In this document: one piece after another, positions 55,670 through 64,000 of the stretch | Layout: every line of letters begins with the position of its first letter | Numbering within the stretch: position 1 is the stretch's first letter | Source: Haberlea rhodopensis | Lineage: Eukaryota > Streptophyta > Magnoliopsida > Lamiales > Gesneriaceae | Direction: 5' to 3' | Assembly (NCBI GenBank): GCA_907163345.1 | Contig: CAJQUN010000021.1 | Coordinates: 1,612,001-1,676,000 of the forward strand | DNA length: 64,000 nucleotides | The notes under the pieces: generated by a model | Seen by the model: the letters and a program-made list of their open reading frames with translations, nothing else | What the model was told of the DNA's origin: nothing | The model's database searches: none | Made by a program: the position numbers and the translations under genes

Positions 55670-56963
55670 TGTTGAGCCTTAAACGCATGGTTGTGTTTAA
55701 TGCTTTAATTTATCTCCGACTTATTTTTGAGTTTTGATGATCAACAAAACTTGTGTTTGTTATACTAATGTGTTTACTTAGTGTACATGTTTATTAGTTA
55801 AAAAGTGGATTGATTGAAGAAAATCAAGTGTGCAAAACCTGGGCTGGATCGGGCCAGACGATGGTGATCATCGCCCCAGACGATGGCAGCCAGGCGGGGC
55901 ATCGCCACGCTCATCAACAGAGGCGACGCCGAGGCTCGCGCGCAGGGGGAGTTCGCCCGAGGCGATGGCCTGATCGCCTGAGGCGATGCATTGAACGCCT
56001 GAGGCGATGTGTGCTTCGCCTGAGGCGATGGAAGATTTTGAGCTGCTGAGGCTAGGTCATTGATTTGTGGGATTGATCACCTGAGGCGATCCATACATCG
56101 TCTTAGGCGATGCGTGCAGTATGGTGACTGTTGGGGCTCGGCGATGGTGATCGCCCGAGGCGATGTCCGAGGTGATTGAGGAGTGATTTCAGCCTTAGGT
56201 GTAGCAACGGCTAGTAAGAGCCTTGGGGGCCTCCTACACTATAAATATGGATGTTTTGGAGCATTTTCAAGACAAGAAACAAGCCTACAAACTTCAACAA
56301 AGCTTTGCTTATTCAAATTTCATATAGCATTGCAATCTCCATACATTTGTGTTGTATTGGAGTTTGTGTTTCTTTTCTTTTGTGAGAGTCATGGTTTCTT
56401 CGTGTTGTTACACCGTGAAGGTGTTGTTGATTTATTTGTAAGGTCCTCCAACACCGACGGAAGTTGAAAATTGTAAAGTCATCAACAAGTAAAGTTGGTG
56501 CATGTGTTGTGGCTATCATTGGAGTCCTTAAGGCCAAGAAGACTCGTGAAGAGTGTGGGTACTCGGGAAGAGTTTTGTGTGGCTATCCTTGGAGCCCTTA
56601 AGGCCAAGAAGACTCGTGAAGAGTGTTGTGCTCGTGAAAAGCTTTTTGTACTCGGGAAGAGTGTGTTGTGGCTAACTTGGTGCCCTTAAGGGCAATATCA
56701 TTTTCGTTCTAGTGGAACCTCGGTTAAAAGTTTTCTAACCGGGGAGATGAGACGTAGGCGATTCATCGCCGAACTTCTATAACAATTCTTTGTGTCATTT
56801 ACCGCTTTATTTCATTACGCATTCATCTACTTCATTTTATTTATTTATCGATCGACTTGAAGTCTTCCGCAGCGCAAACTCATTATTTTTGCAAACTCAT
56901 TTTAAAAAGCTAAAGTAGCCAAGGAACCTTAATCCCCCCCCCCCCCCCCCCTCGGTTCCAACA
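55670..56963 (+). repeat. 3' LTR of the gag-only copia element
   Basis: 1294 bp. Differs from the 5' LTR by substitutions, an extra 30-bp CGCCTGAGGCGATG unit near 55990-56030, and a run of 18 C (56934-56951) where the 5' LTR has a shorter C run. Confidence 0.9.
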
Positions 56964-57439
56964 CATGCATTAATTTAAGTACACTTTATTTTGAAAAGAC
57001 AAAATCACCCTTCAACATTTTCCCTCGTCTTTCCCGACTTCTTCTCTTACATCGATTCCATTCCAGACTTCATTCTTGCTCTTCCTTTCATCTCTTATTT
57101 CGATTCCAATCTCCTCATAAACTTCAATTCCATTTTTTTTGGAGACCATTCTGTGACTACAAATTTACATGGCTCCAAAATCGAACAAAAGTATTCGGGC
57201 AAAAGCTGCAAGGAAGACGACAATGCAGAGAAAAAGTTTGAGGAAATCTGGTATGTAACGGTTGGATTTTTGCTTCATAATGAATGGTTTTTCAAAATTT
57301 AGGGTCTTAATTTGGTTTATTTTTTTATTATTGTTTTTTGAATGATGTTGAGAATTTAGGGTTTGAATTTTTTCTTTTACGATTACGGTTTGAAAGTTTT
57401 TTTCTGATTAAGGTTTGTTTCTTTCTTTTCTTGATTATG

Positions 57440-57710
57440 GTTTCTGATGCACAAATATCCATGTAAATGTATTTTTGATGCACGAAAATTTATTAGTTTA
57501 GTGGTAATTCATTTAGCTCATTTGAATGGTTTAATGGCAAGGTATTTTGATGTACGAAATATCCATGTAAAATGTATTTTTGATGCACGAAAAATTATTT
57601 TGTTAGCTTTCAGGTATTTTATGTGCACCAATAAGGAGTTGTCGTGTCAAGGTATTTTTTATGCACAAAAAACCCATGTAAATGTATTTTTGTGCACGAA
57701 AAATGTGGGG
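57440..57710 (+). repeat. Three dispersed copies of a 35-45-bp unit
   Basis: ATGCACAAA/ATGTACGAAATATCCATGTAAA-TGTATTTTTG-TGCACGAAAA at about 57447, 57549 and 57660. Probably intronic or intergenic; small frames here are not genes. Confidence 0.6.
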
Positions 57711-57899
57711 ATTACAGAATGGCAATCAAATTTTTTTTTATTTTGTTAGTGTCAATGTGTATATAATCACTAACGTTGTTGTTTTCATCTCAGCATCGCC
57801 TTCACCCTCGCCAAGCGACCGAGATATAACAAAAATAAGCAACAGATCTGCATTTTATAGAGCAAACACACAGGCGGTGGTTTTAGACCTAAAGAAACT

Positions 57900-58730
57900 T
57901 AATTGGTAGTGTTGCAGCGAACACCATTTTGGCTGATTGTGAATGGAATTCAGACTGACCTATTGGTCCTTGATCATTGCAAGAAAAGTGATCTCCCAAT
58001 TAGCAATAATTTCTTGTTTCAACAAAGATTCGTCTGAATTCACATTTGGGGATTACAGAATGGCGATCAAGATCAATGATGTCCGTTTACTTTTGGAATA
58101 AGGGATGACATTGAAGACATTGATATGCAGTTGGTAGATTATCCACGCACATCATTCTCAAATAGGTGCTTCCTTGAGAAGGAGTCCAAAAGTGATTATA
58201 GAATGAGCAAGAGATCGATTTACAAGAAATTGACATTGAAAGTAGCAAGGCGGTATTCTACTACTGTACATGATGTTGCCAGATTGGTGACACTGTACTT
58301 GTTGACAACATTCTTCATCTCGACAAAATCATCATACCTGTCATGGGCATACACTGCCTTGATGGATGACCTGGATAAAATTTGCAAGCACAACTGGTCA
58401 GAACACATAGCAAAGAATTTGTTATTCAATTTAGTTCAATCGAACACAAAAAAAAAACACTTTGGATGTGTTCCTCTAAAACATGTAAGTCGTTTTCTAA
58501 TCACCACTTGAAATTAGTTTCTTTAATTTTTATTGATAACATTGTTTCACATTTATGTGTAGTGTTGGCTATGCGAGAGGACAAACCTGATTGATCTAGT
58601 GGATGTGAACTTGATCCCAAGATTCATGAAATGGGATCTTGAAGAGTTATACAAAAATCTCCGGTCGATTAACATCAAGGAGCTTAACCGTGTTTCCGTA
58701 AGTATTAGTGAACTCCATTTATTATGTATG
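57900..58730 (+). pseudogene. Fragment resembling plant DUF1985-type (Ulp1-associated) protein
   Basis: Frames on the plus strand read PFWLIVNGIQTDLLVLDHCK, FGIRDDIEDIDMQLV, then VHDVARLVTLYLLTTFF, YTALMDDLDKICKHNWSEHI and AKNLLFNLV. After a gap, CWLCERTNLIDLVDVNLIPR and MKWDLEELYKNLRSI. The layout (YLLTTFxF...DDLDxxxxxNW...FL...WxxE) is that of plant DUF1985-like proteins often carried by Mutator-like elements or repeated in plant genomes. The interruption between the last two pieces (58486-58560) could be an intron (GTAAGTCG...TAG). Start, end and status are uncertain; function unknown. Confidence 0.45.
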
Positions 58731-58767
58731 TAAATCACGTATGATGCATGTATAATAACACATTAAT

Positions 58768-60385
58768 TGATAGGGTTGAATATTACGCGTTTTTATGCTA
58801 TGATATGTATATGTTTTCGTGTTGATTCTTGGATTATTTTACGGTTTATGGTATATATTTCTCTATTTCAGGAATCAATGTTGAAATGTAGGGAAATGTG
58901 AAGAAATCAAGCTAAAATGATGAAATAATGAATAAAGTTGAAGAAAAGAGGAAAAAACCAGAATCCAAGACACATGTTGCTCCTTTATCCTCATATTACT
59001 ATATGTTCGAGCCAAGTTTTGGAAATGTAGTCCATATAAAAGTTGTAGAACTTTCTCTTATCTTCGCGTGGACAGCTGATTCATCAAATTTGGAGTTTGT
59101 ATGAGAAAGTTACGGCCAAAATACGAAACTCGCCAGAAGCTGAAAAAGGCAAAGAAAAACATTATGGTCTTGCCGATTGATCGAGCAGGCATTGCCGATA
59201 GATCGAGCAAGGCTGAAAAAGCCACGAAATTCTTATTGTGAAGCTCGATCGATCGGCCGCTTTGTCCCGATCGATCGGCGGAAGGAATTTTCAGAAAAAT
59301 AACTTCCTTATAGAGTTTGTGTCAAACAAGGAAGTCCTTGATTCCCTTCCCCTATATATTATACAGAAAAATTACAACCCAAATCAGATTTTAAACCCTA
59401 GGAATAGCCTCCACACCTCCATACTCCATATCACCTTCATCCATCTTCACTTATTCATCCTAGGATTGGAACAACCCAACAAGGCGATTAAAGAATACGA
59501 TCGAGAAGGAAGCAATAGAAGGAGCGAGGATCTACAACCGGAGTCGACGCTGGGAGTTTATTCTTACTTTTAAACTTTAGTTTTGTTTTGTTTTGATTTT
59601 ATCATGCTTGGATTGTTGCAAGACATGTTTGAGTATTGGTATTTATTTATGAGTATGAACTAAGTTTATTTATCGAGGCTAGGCGAATCCTTTGTTATGA
59701 ACCTTCGATTTGATGATTTAATGATTGAATTCTTATAGTTCTTTGCGTATGTTTTATGTTATTCATGCTTTTAGAGGAATGATCACCTTTGAATGATGTT
59801 AGTATCGTAATTGAGATCGAGAGATGATTTTATGATACTGAATTAATAACTCATACCATGGATTTCAGACCGAGATCAAGAGATGACGTCAAATACATGC
59901 GTGATAGCCATAGATATCTAGTAATTGAAAGCTAAGTGTTTTCATGGATCTTATGCAACATTGAATTGTTAAATAAGTTAACGAGAGTTACTTACTGCAA
60001 TTCGGTGTTAGGTTTAATATAGCTCGAGAGAGTGTATTAGATAAATTGGGAGAACTCGTCACCTTAGAAATATTTGAATATTCAATCGAGAATTGTAGCG
60101 AATTGCATTGGTGAGCCAAAGTCTCGATAATCTTCTCTAGTGAATTTTTCTCGTTTACTTTTATTGAGTTGGTTGGATTAGTAGTTTATATTAATTAATT
60201 AGTTTTTATTATTAATTGATTATCGTAGGTTAAATATAGTTAAAAGACATCTTATTTGGTACTTGCTTGTTAGTCCATGTGGGTTCGACAATCCGTATCT
60301 TCCTATCTATACTAAAACTTGACACCGTGCACTTGCGGTCTAAAATTGCTAGATTGGAATTAATTGTTTAAAAAATAAGCGATCA
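58768..60385 (+). repeat. 5' LTR of the LARD at 58768-64000
   Basis: 1618 bp from TGATAGGGTTGAATATTACG to AAGCGATCA. A CGATCGATCGG cluster lies at 59170-59285. The frame at 59238-59573 recurs in the other LTR (63504) and is not a gene. Substitutions against the 3' LTR are few over the shared 960 bp. Confidence 0.9.
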
Positions 60386-60387
60386 AG

Positions 60388-60406
60388 TTTTTGGCGCCGT
60401 TGCCGG
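60388..60406 (+). other. Primer-binding site of the LARD
   Basis: TTTTTGGCGCCGTTGCCGG, two bases after the LTR, the pattern usual for Tat/Ogre-like plant elements. Confidence 0.8.
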
Positions 60407-60543
60407 AGACTACTTTTATTAATATCATACTAGGTTCTTTGACTGTAATTTAACCATTTTTTTTGTTTATATATTTCGAAAAAAAAAGGATTTGTATATA
60501 TTTATTTTGTTTTTGTTTTGTTTGTCTTGTGAGGTACTTGGAG

Positions 60544-61308
60544 ATGCTACATCAACAAGCCTTCACAAGCTTTGCCCAACAACGTTCCGAGCCGTTCTAC
60601 GCTGTTTGGGAGAGATTCAATGAATTGGCCAACACATTCCGGTATCACAATTTTTCGAACTATACTCTCATGCAATATTTCTTCAAAGGGCTGGATGCAC
60701 AGACACGAGAATTGGTAGTGAGTGGAGCACTGGTGACTGGGAGTCCTCTGGTTGATAGAGATGAGAACAGTGTGGTGCACCTGTTCAATGATATGGCGGA
60801 CTTCGATCATCATTGGCATTGTGATCCTTCACTACAAGGTTGGAGTCACCAATACCCACCGGAGCTTCACTACCCTATTGATACGCCACAACCATTTGAA
60901 CATCACGAAGAGAGGAGAGATAGTTCTGCAGATGTCACGACTCAGTTAGAGGATACCTTAGTAAGATTCTTGGCATCAACCGAGAAAAGTTTGGAGTGCC
61001 AAACCAACTCTATGCGTCACCTGGAGCAGCAAATGGCGGTCCTCATGGAAACAATTTCAACTAGTTGCCAAGAGGAAGAGATGAGGGCTACAAATCAAGA
61101 GGCGACGAATCGAGTTTGGTTATATGATGACGATCACTCAACCAACCAAGTTTGGGGGAGTGATCCTACTAGTGTGGAAAAGTCAAGGGAACTTGAGCCT
61201 CTTCAAGAGATTGAGACTACTTCAAAGATGTCATCCGAAGAGTTCCCAAGTGAAGATGAGTCGAGTGTGATGTTGGAGAAGGAAGAGACTTTGAAGATTC
61301 CGATTTGA
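60544..61308 (+). CDS. Gag-like protein of the LARD
   Basis: Uninterrupted frame of 254 codons from MLHQQAFTSF. The first 60 residues (FAQQRSEPFYAVWERFNELA, YHNFSNYTLMQYFFKGLDAQ, TRELVVSGAL) match the second half of the Athila/Tat capsid domain (normally GESLYEAWERFKDLL...FYNGLxxxTRxLLDAAAGGAL). A polar His/Pro-rich middle and a helical segment (SLECQTNSMRHLEQQMAVLM) follow, comparable with the LARD frame at 36992-37884. The acidic C-terminus lacks a zinc knuckle. The capsid N-terminus is missing; the longer frame from 60463 adds only AT-rich hydrophobic residues. Whether it is translated is unknown. Confidence 0.65.
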   Translation: MLHQQAFTSFAQQRSEPFYAVWERFNELANTFRYHNFSNYTLMQYFFKGLDAQTRELVVSGALVTGSPLVDRDENSVVHLFNDMADFDHHWHCDPSLQGWSHQYPPELHYPIDTPQPFEHHEERRDSSADVTTQLEDTLVRFLASTEKSLECQTNSMRHLEQQMAVLMETISTSCQEEEMRATNQEATNRVWLYDDDHSTNQVWGSDPTSVEKSRELEPLQEIETTSKMSSEEFPSEDESSVMLEKEETLKIPI

Positions 61309-61565
61309 GCCCGTCGACGGAAACATGTTCTATGCCATATGTGGATCCGTATTTTTCATTGATGCCAACTTCACCGCACTACATCCTCCAAATTGCAAAG
61401 CCAAATCAAGAATCATTCTTCCATGCCTGCCATTTAAAGACGAATGTTGTTGGAGCGACGAGCTTACACTGTTCCAATCTTGAGGGCATACTGAATGAAG
61501 ACCCATTAGTGGTATCATACAATACTTACTATGGGCGGCAGCTGCTCTTTGATGGTTGCTTCTGA
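61305..61565 (+). CDS. Short open frame after the LARD gag
   Basis: 86 codons, overlapping the end of the gag-like frame by four bases. No known domain. It is followed by GGGAGGCAACCCAAGCG (about 61599), a word also present on the minus strand of the other LARD (GGGTTGCCTCCCAAGC at 36947), so this region is shared between them. Probably remnant coding or a conserved non-coding feature. Confidence 0.35.
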   Translation: MSPSTETCSMPYVDPYFSLMPTSPHYILQIAKPNQESFFHACHLKTNVVGATSLHCSNLEGILNEDPLVVSYNTYYGRQLLFDGCF

Positions 61566-63019
61566 TGGTCAAGACGAAGACCAAAAATCAGCGCTTCTTG
61601 GGAGGCAACCCAAGCGTATCCTTTTGTTATTTAGTTTTGTTTTATTTTTCAGTTTTCATTTTAGTTTTGTTTCTCTCAAGTCGAATATTTTACCATATGG
61701 ATTCTTCTCTTGCTAGGTACTTGGTTGGAGCGATGAACCCCTACAACAGTGGAGCTTTCAAACGAAAACCTTCCTCAACCCTCATGCAAGCGTCTTGATC
61801 AGGGGAGTTCACTGTTTCCCTTTTGATTCTTTTAAACATTGAGGGTAAATGACACTTGAATCGTCCGATTATTATGAGCTAAAAAAAAGTTTTTTTTATG
61901 AGTTCAAACTTGAGAAAAGAATGAATTATAGTAGTGACTATTCAATGAGGATTTTGATCTCACTATGTATATGAACTTGATTTGTGATGACTATTGGACT
62001 TGTACATGAATATCCTAATTTGAGTTAGCATGTCAAGAATGAGGAATATATTGAGCACAATGAGTCATGATCTTGTGGATTGCATGTTTTGAACAGTGAT
62101 AATTGTTGTGAACTTGATGATTTGTCTTGAGCATCTTAGAGTTATCCTAGAACTTATTTGATGATGACACTTTGAGGTGAAATTTTATAGTTACAAACTT
62201 GACATGGAAATGATCTAGGCGATCTTTGACACGTTTGAGCCTTTCAAGCTTACCTAGTCTATATCAATCCCTAGTGTCCCATTTGAGCTTTAATGAAAAA
62301 AGAATGGTATATGCATTGCATATAATTAGACCCCATTCGACATTCTTGGCAAACTCATTATACTTACCCTTATTTGAGCCTAAATGAAAAAGTTATCCTT
62401 ACCCTAAGAGAGTATAATGAATTCCATTCGATGCACGTAAACTGTTACATCCTGATGAGCTTATTGAAAAATATTGATGAATGAGAAAAGAAAAAGATAG
62501 ACAAAGAGCCTTGAAAAGAAAAAAATAAACATATAAGACCCAAAGTGGCCAAGGCTATAAAAGAAAAAGAAGAGGAGCTCGATGTGTGCGAAAAATTTGA
62601 ACTGTAAATGAATATACTATCTTTTTTGCGCTTATCCTATCTTTTCTTGAAGCCAACACCAAAGGCCTTACATTACAAGCTTAAAAAGTCCTTTTGATCC
62701 AAGTCTAGGGAGTAACTATCATTAGTGGAGAAGTTGTTTGAAAATAGGTTTATAGGGTGCTTGATGATAATCTCGACTTTGAGTTGATTAGCATGATTTG
62801 ATCTTGAATATGTGCATGAAACTTGAGATTGAAATTAGCACACACACACATTCCGATTTTGAGATATGTTGCTTGAATTAGGAGAAAACATGTCTTGTCA
62901 ACTTTTGTATATGTGCATGAGATTTCTGAGAATAAGCAAGTCATGAAATAATTGTTTCAAATATCAAGAATGAACACTACCTTATGATTTTAATGCTTAA
63001 TCGAGGACGATTAAGTGAT
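61566..63019 (+). other. 3' non-coding part of the LARD
   Basis: No coding sequence. It contains the conserved word near 61599 and, at 63001-63013, AATCGAGGACGATT, the TCGAGGACGA-type box before the polypurine tract. The rest is AT-rich. Confidence 0.7.
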
Positions 63020-63033
63020 AAGTTTGGGGGAGT

Positions 63034-64000
63034 TGATAGGGTCGAATATTACGCGTTTTTATGCTATGATATGTATATGTTTTCTTGTTGATTCTTGGAT
63101 TATTTTACGGTTTATGGTATATATTTCTCTATTTCAGGAATCAATATTGAAATGTAGGGAAATGTGAAGAAATCAAGCTAAAATGATGAAAGAATGAATA
63201 AAGTTGAAGAAAAGAGGAAAAAACCAGAATCCAAGACACATGTTGCTCTTTTCTCCTCACATTACTATACGTTCAAGCCAGGTTTTGGAAATGTGGTCCA
63301 TATAAAAGTTTTATAACTTTCTCTTATCTTCGCGTGGACAGCTGATTCATCAAATTTGGAGTTTGTATGAGAAAGTTACGGCCAAAATACGAAACTCGCC
63401 AGAAGCTGAAAAAGGCGAAGAAAAACATTCTGGTCTTGCCGATCGATCGAGCAAGCATTACCGATCGATCGAGCAAGGCTGAAAAAGCCACGAAATTCTT
63501 ACTATGAAGCTCGATCGATCGGCCGCTTTGTCCCGATCGATCGGCGGAAGGAATTTTCAAAAAAATAACTTCCTTATAGAGTTTGTGTCCAACAAGGAAG
63601 TCCTTGATTCCCTTCTCCTATATATTATACACGAAAATTACAACCCAAATCAGATTTTAAACCCTAGGAATAGCCTCCACACCTCCATACTCCATATCAC
63701 CTTCATCCATCTTCACCTATTCATCCTAGGAATTGGAACAACCCAACAAGGCGATTAAAGAAGACGACCGAGAAGGAAGCAAGAGAAGGAGCGAGGATCT
63801 ACAACCGGAGTCGACGATGGGAGTTTATTCTTACTTTTAAACTTTAGTTTTGTTTTGTTTTGATTTTATCATGCTTGGATTGTTGCAAGACATGTTTGAG
63901 TATTGGTATTTATTTATGAGTATGAACTAAGTTTATTTATCGAGGCTAGGCGAATCCTTTGTTATGAACCTTCGATTTGATGATTTAATGATTGAATTCT
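63034..64000 (+). repeat. 3' LTR of the LARD, truncated by the window
   Basis: Starts TGATAGGGTCGAATATTACG after the polypurine tract. 967 bp present. Includes the CGATCGATCG cluster (63438-63548). Confidence 0.9.

Larger units (their letters stand above)
51999..56963 (+). mobile_element. Gag-only Ty1/copia element (TR-GAG-like)
   Basis: 4965 bp. LTRs 51999-53249 (1251 bp) and 55670-56963 (1294 bp), from TGTTGAGCCTTAAACGC to GGTTCCAACA. PBS TGGTATCAGAGCC at 53252-53264; polypurine tract AAAAAGGGGGAGAT at about 55656-55669. Flanking 5-mers CATGA and CATGC differ by one base, a probable TSD. The interior has copia gag only: no protease, integrase or RT. Non-autonomous; gag itself is broken. 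Confidence 0.9.
58768..64000 (+). mobile_element. LARD/TR-GAG element (Tat/Athila-like), 3' LTR incomplete at the window edge
   Basis: 5' LTR 58768-60385, PBS TTTTTGGCGCCGTTGCCGG at 60388-60406, gag-like frame, long non-coding part, polypurine tract AAGTTTGGGGGAGT (63020-63033) and 3' LTR from 63034 running off the window. It is related to the LARD at 33932-39558: LTR blocks such as TGGACAGCTGATTC and AAATGTAGG-AAATGTGAAG are common to both. It carries no pol. Confidence 0.9.

Noticed and set aside
59238..59573. 111-codon open frame in the LARD LTR
   Set aside because: It repeats in the other LTR at 63504 and lies over the CGATCGATCG cluster; no domain.

Overview
This is nuclear DNA from a flowering plant, probably a eudicot. 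The evidence is an intron-bearing p24-family secretory gene, an Au/TS-type tRNA-derived SINE, LTR retrotransposons primed by plant initiator-Met tRNA, and hAT- and Mutator-type MITEs. Only one intact host gene is visible: a four-exon p24 beta (emp24/GOLD) cargo-receptor gene on the minus strand (19075-23072, 217 aa). Almost everything else is transposable element, much of it nested, and many insertions can be dated relative to one another from target-site duplications (TSDs) read directly in the sequence.

Layout. 1-2865: 3' half of a gag-only Ty3/gypsy element (gag runs almost straight into its 3' LTR). 2866-13836: a decayed Ty1/copia element (minus) split inside its reverse transcriptase by a full-length chromovirus-like gypsy element (3747-12804, TSD GTAAC). 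13837-18940: a second decayed copia (plus), a tRNA-like relic, a 132-bp tandem duplication carrying a hAT-like end, and unassigned AT-rich DNA. 19075-23072: the p24 gene; intron 3 holds a SINE that itself holds a hAT-like MITE. 23337-25050: two inverted copies of a roughly 0.6-kb non-autonomous element. 25600-46240: pieces of an L1 LINE flanking a copia LTR (26841-45299) that has been filled by (a) a copia solo LTR containing a TRIM with two identical LTRs and (b) a degenerate gypsy element containing a gag-only Tat/Athila-like LARD; a hAT MITE sits on the LTR/primer-binding-site junction. 46369-51480: a gypsy pol fragment and two more L1 fragments. 51999-56963: a copia-type element with only gag between its LTRs. 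57900-58730: a fragment resembling plant DUF1985-type proteins. 58768-64000: a second LARD related to the one at 33932-39558; its 3' LTR runs off the window.

The elements depend on one another functionally. The complete gypsy pol is broken by stops and frameshifts and has lost the integrase catalytic glutamate. Several other elements encode only gag or nothing (TRIM, LARDs, copia gag element) yet keep LTR ends, primer-binding sites and polypurine tracts, so they would need enzymes supplied in trans. No bacterial genes, CRISPR arrays or rRNA genes are seen. The strongest leads are the identical-LTR TRIM, the repeated appearance of gag-only architectures in separate lineages, and palindromic CGATCG-rich clusters in the LTRs of several distinct families.
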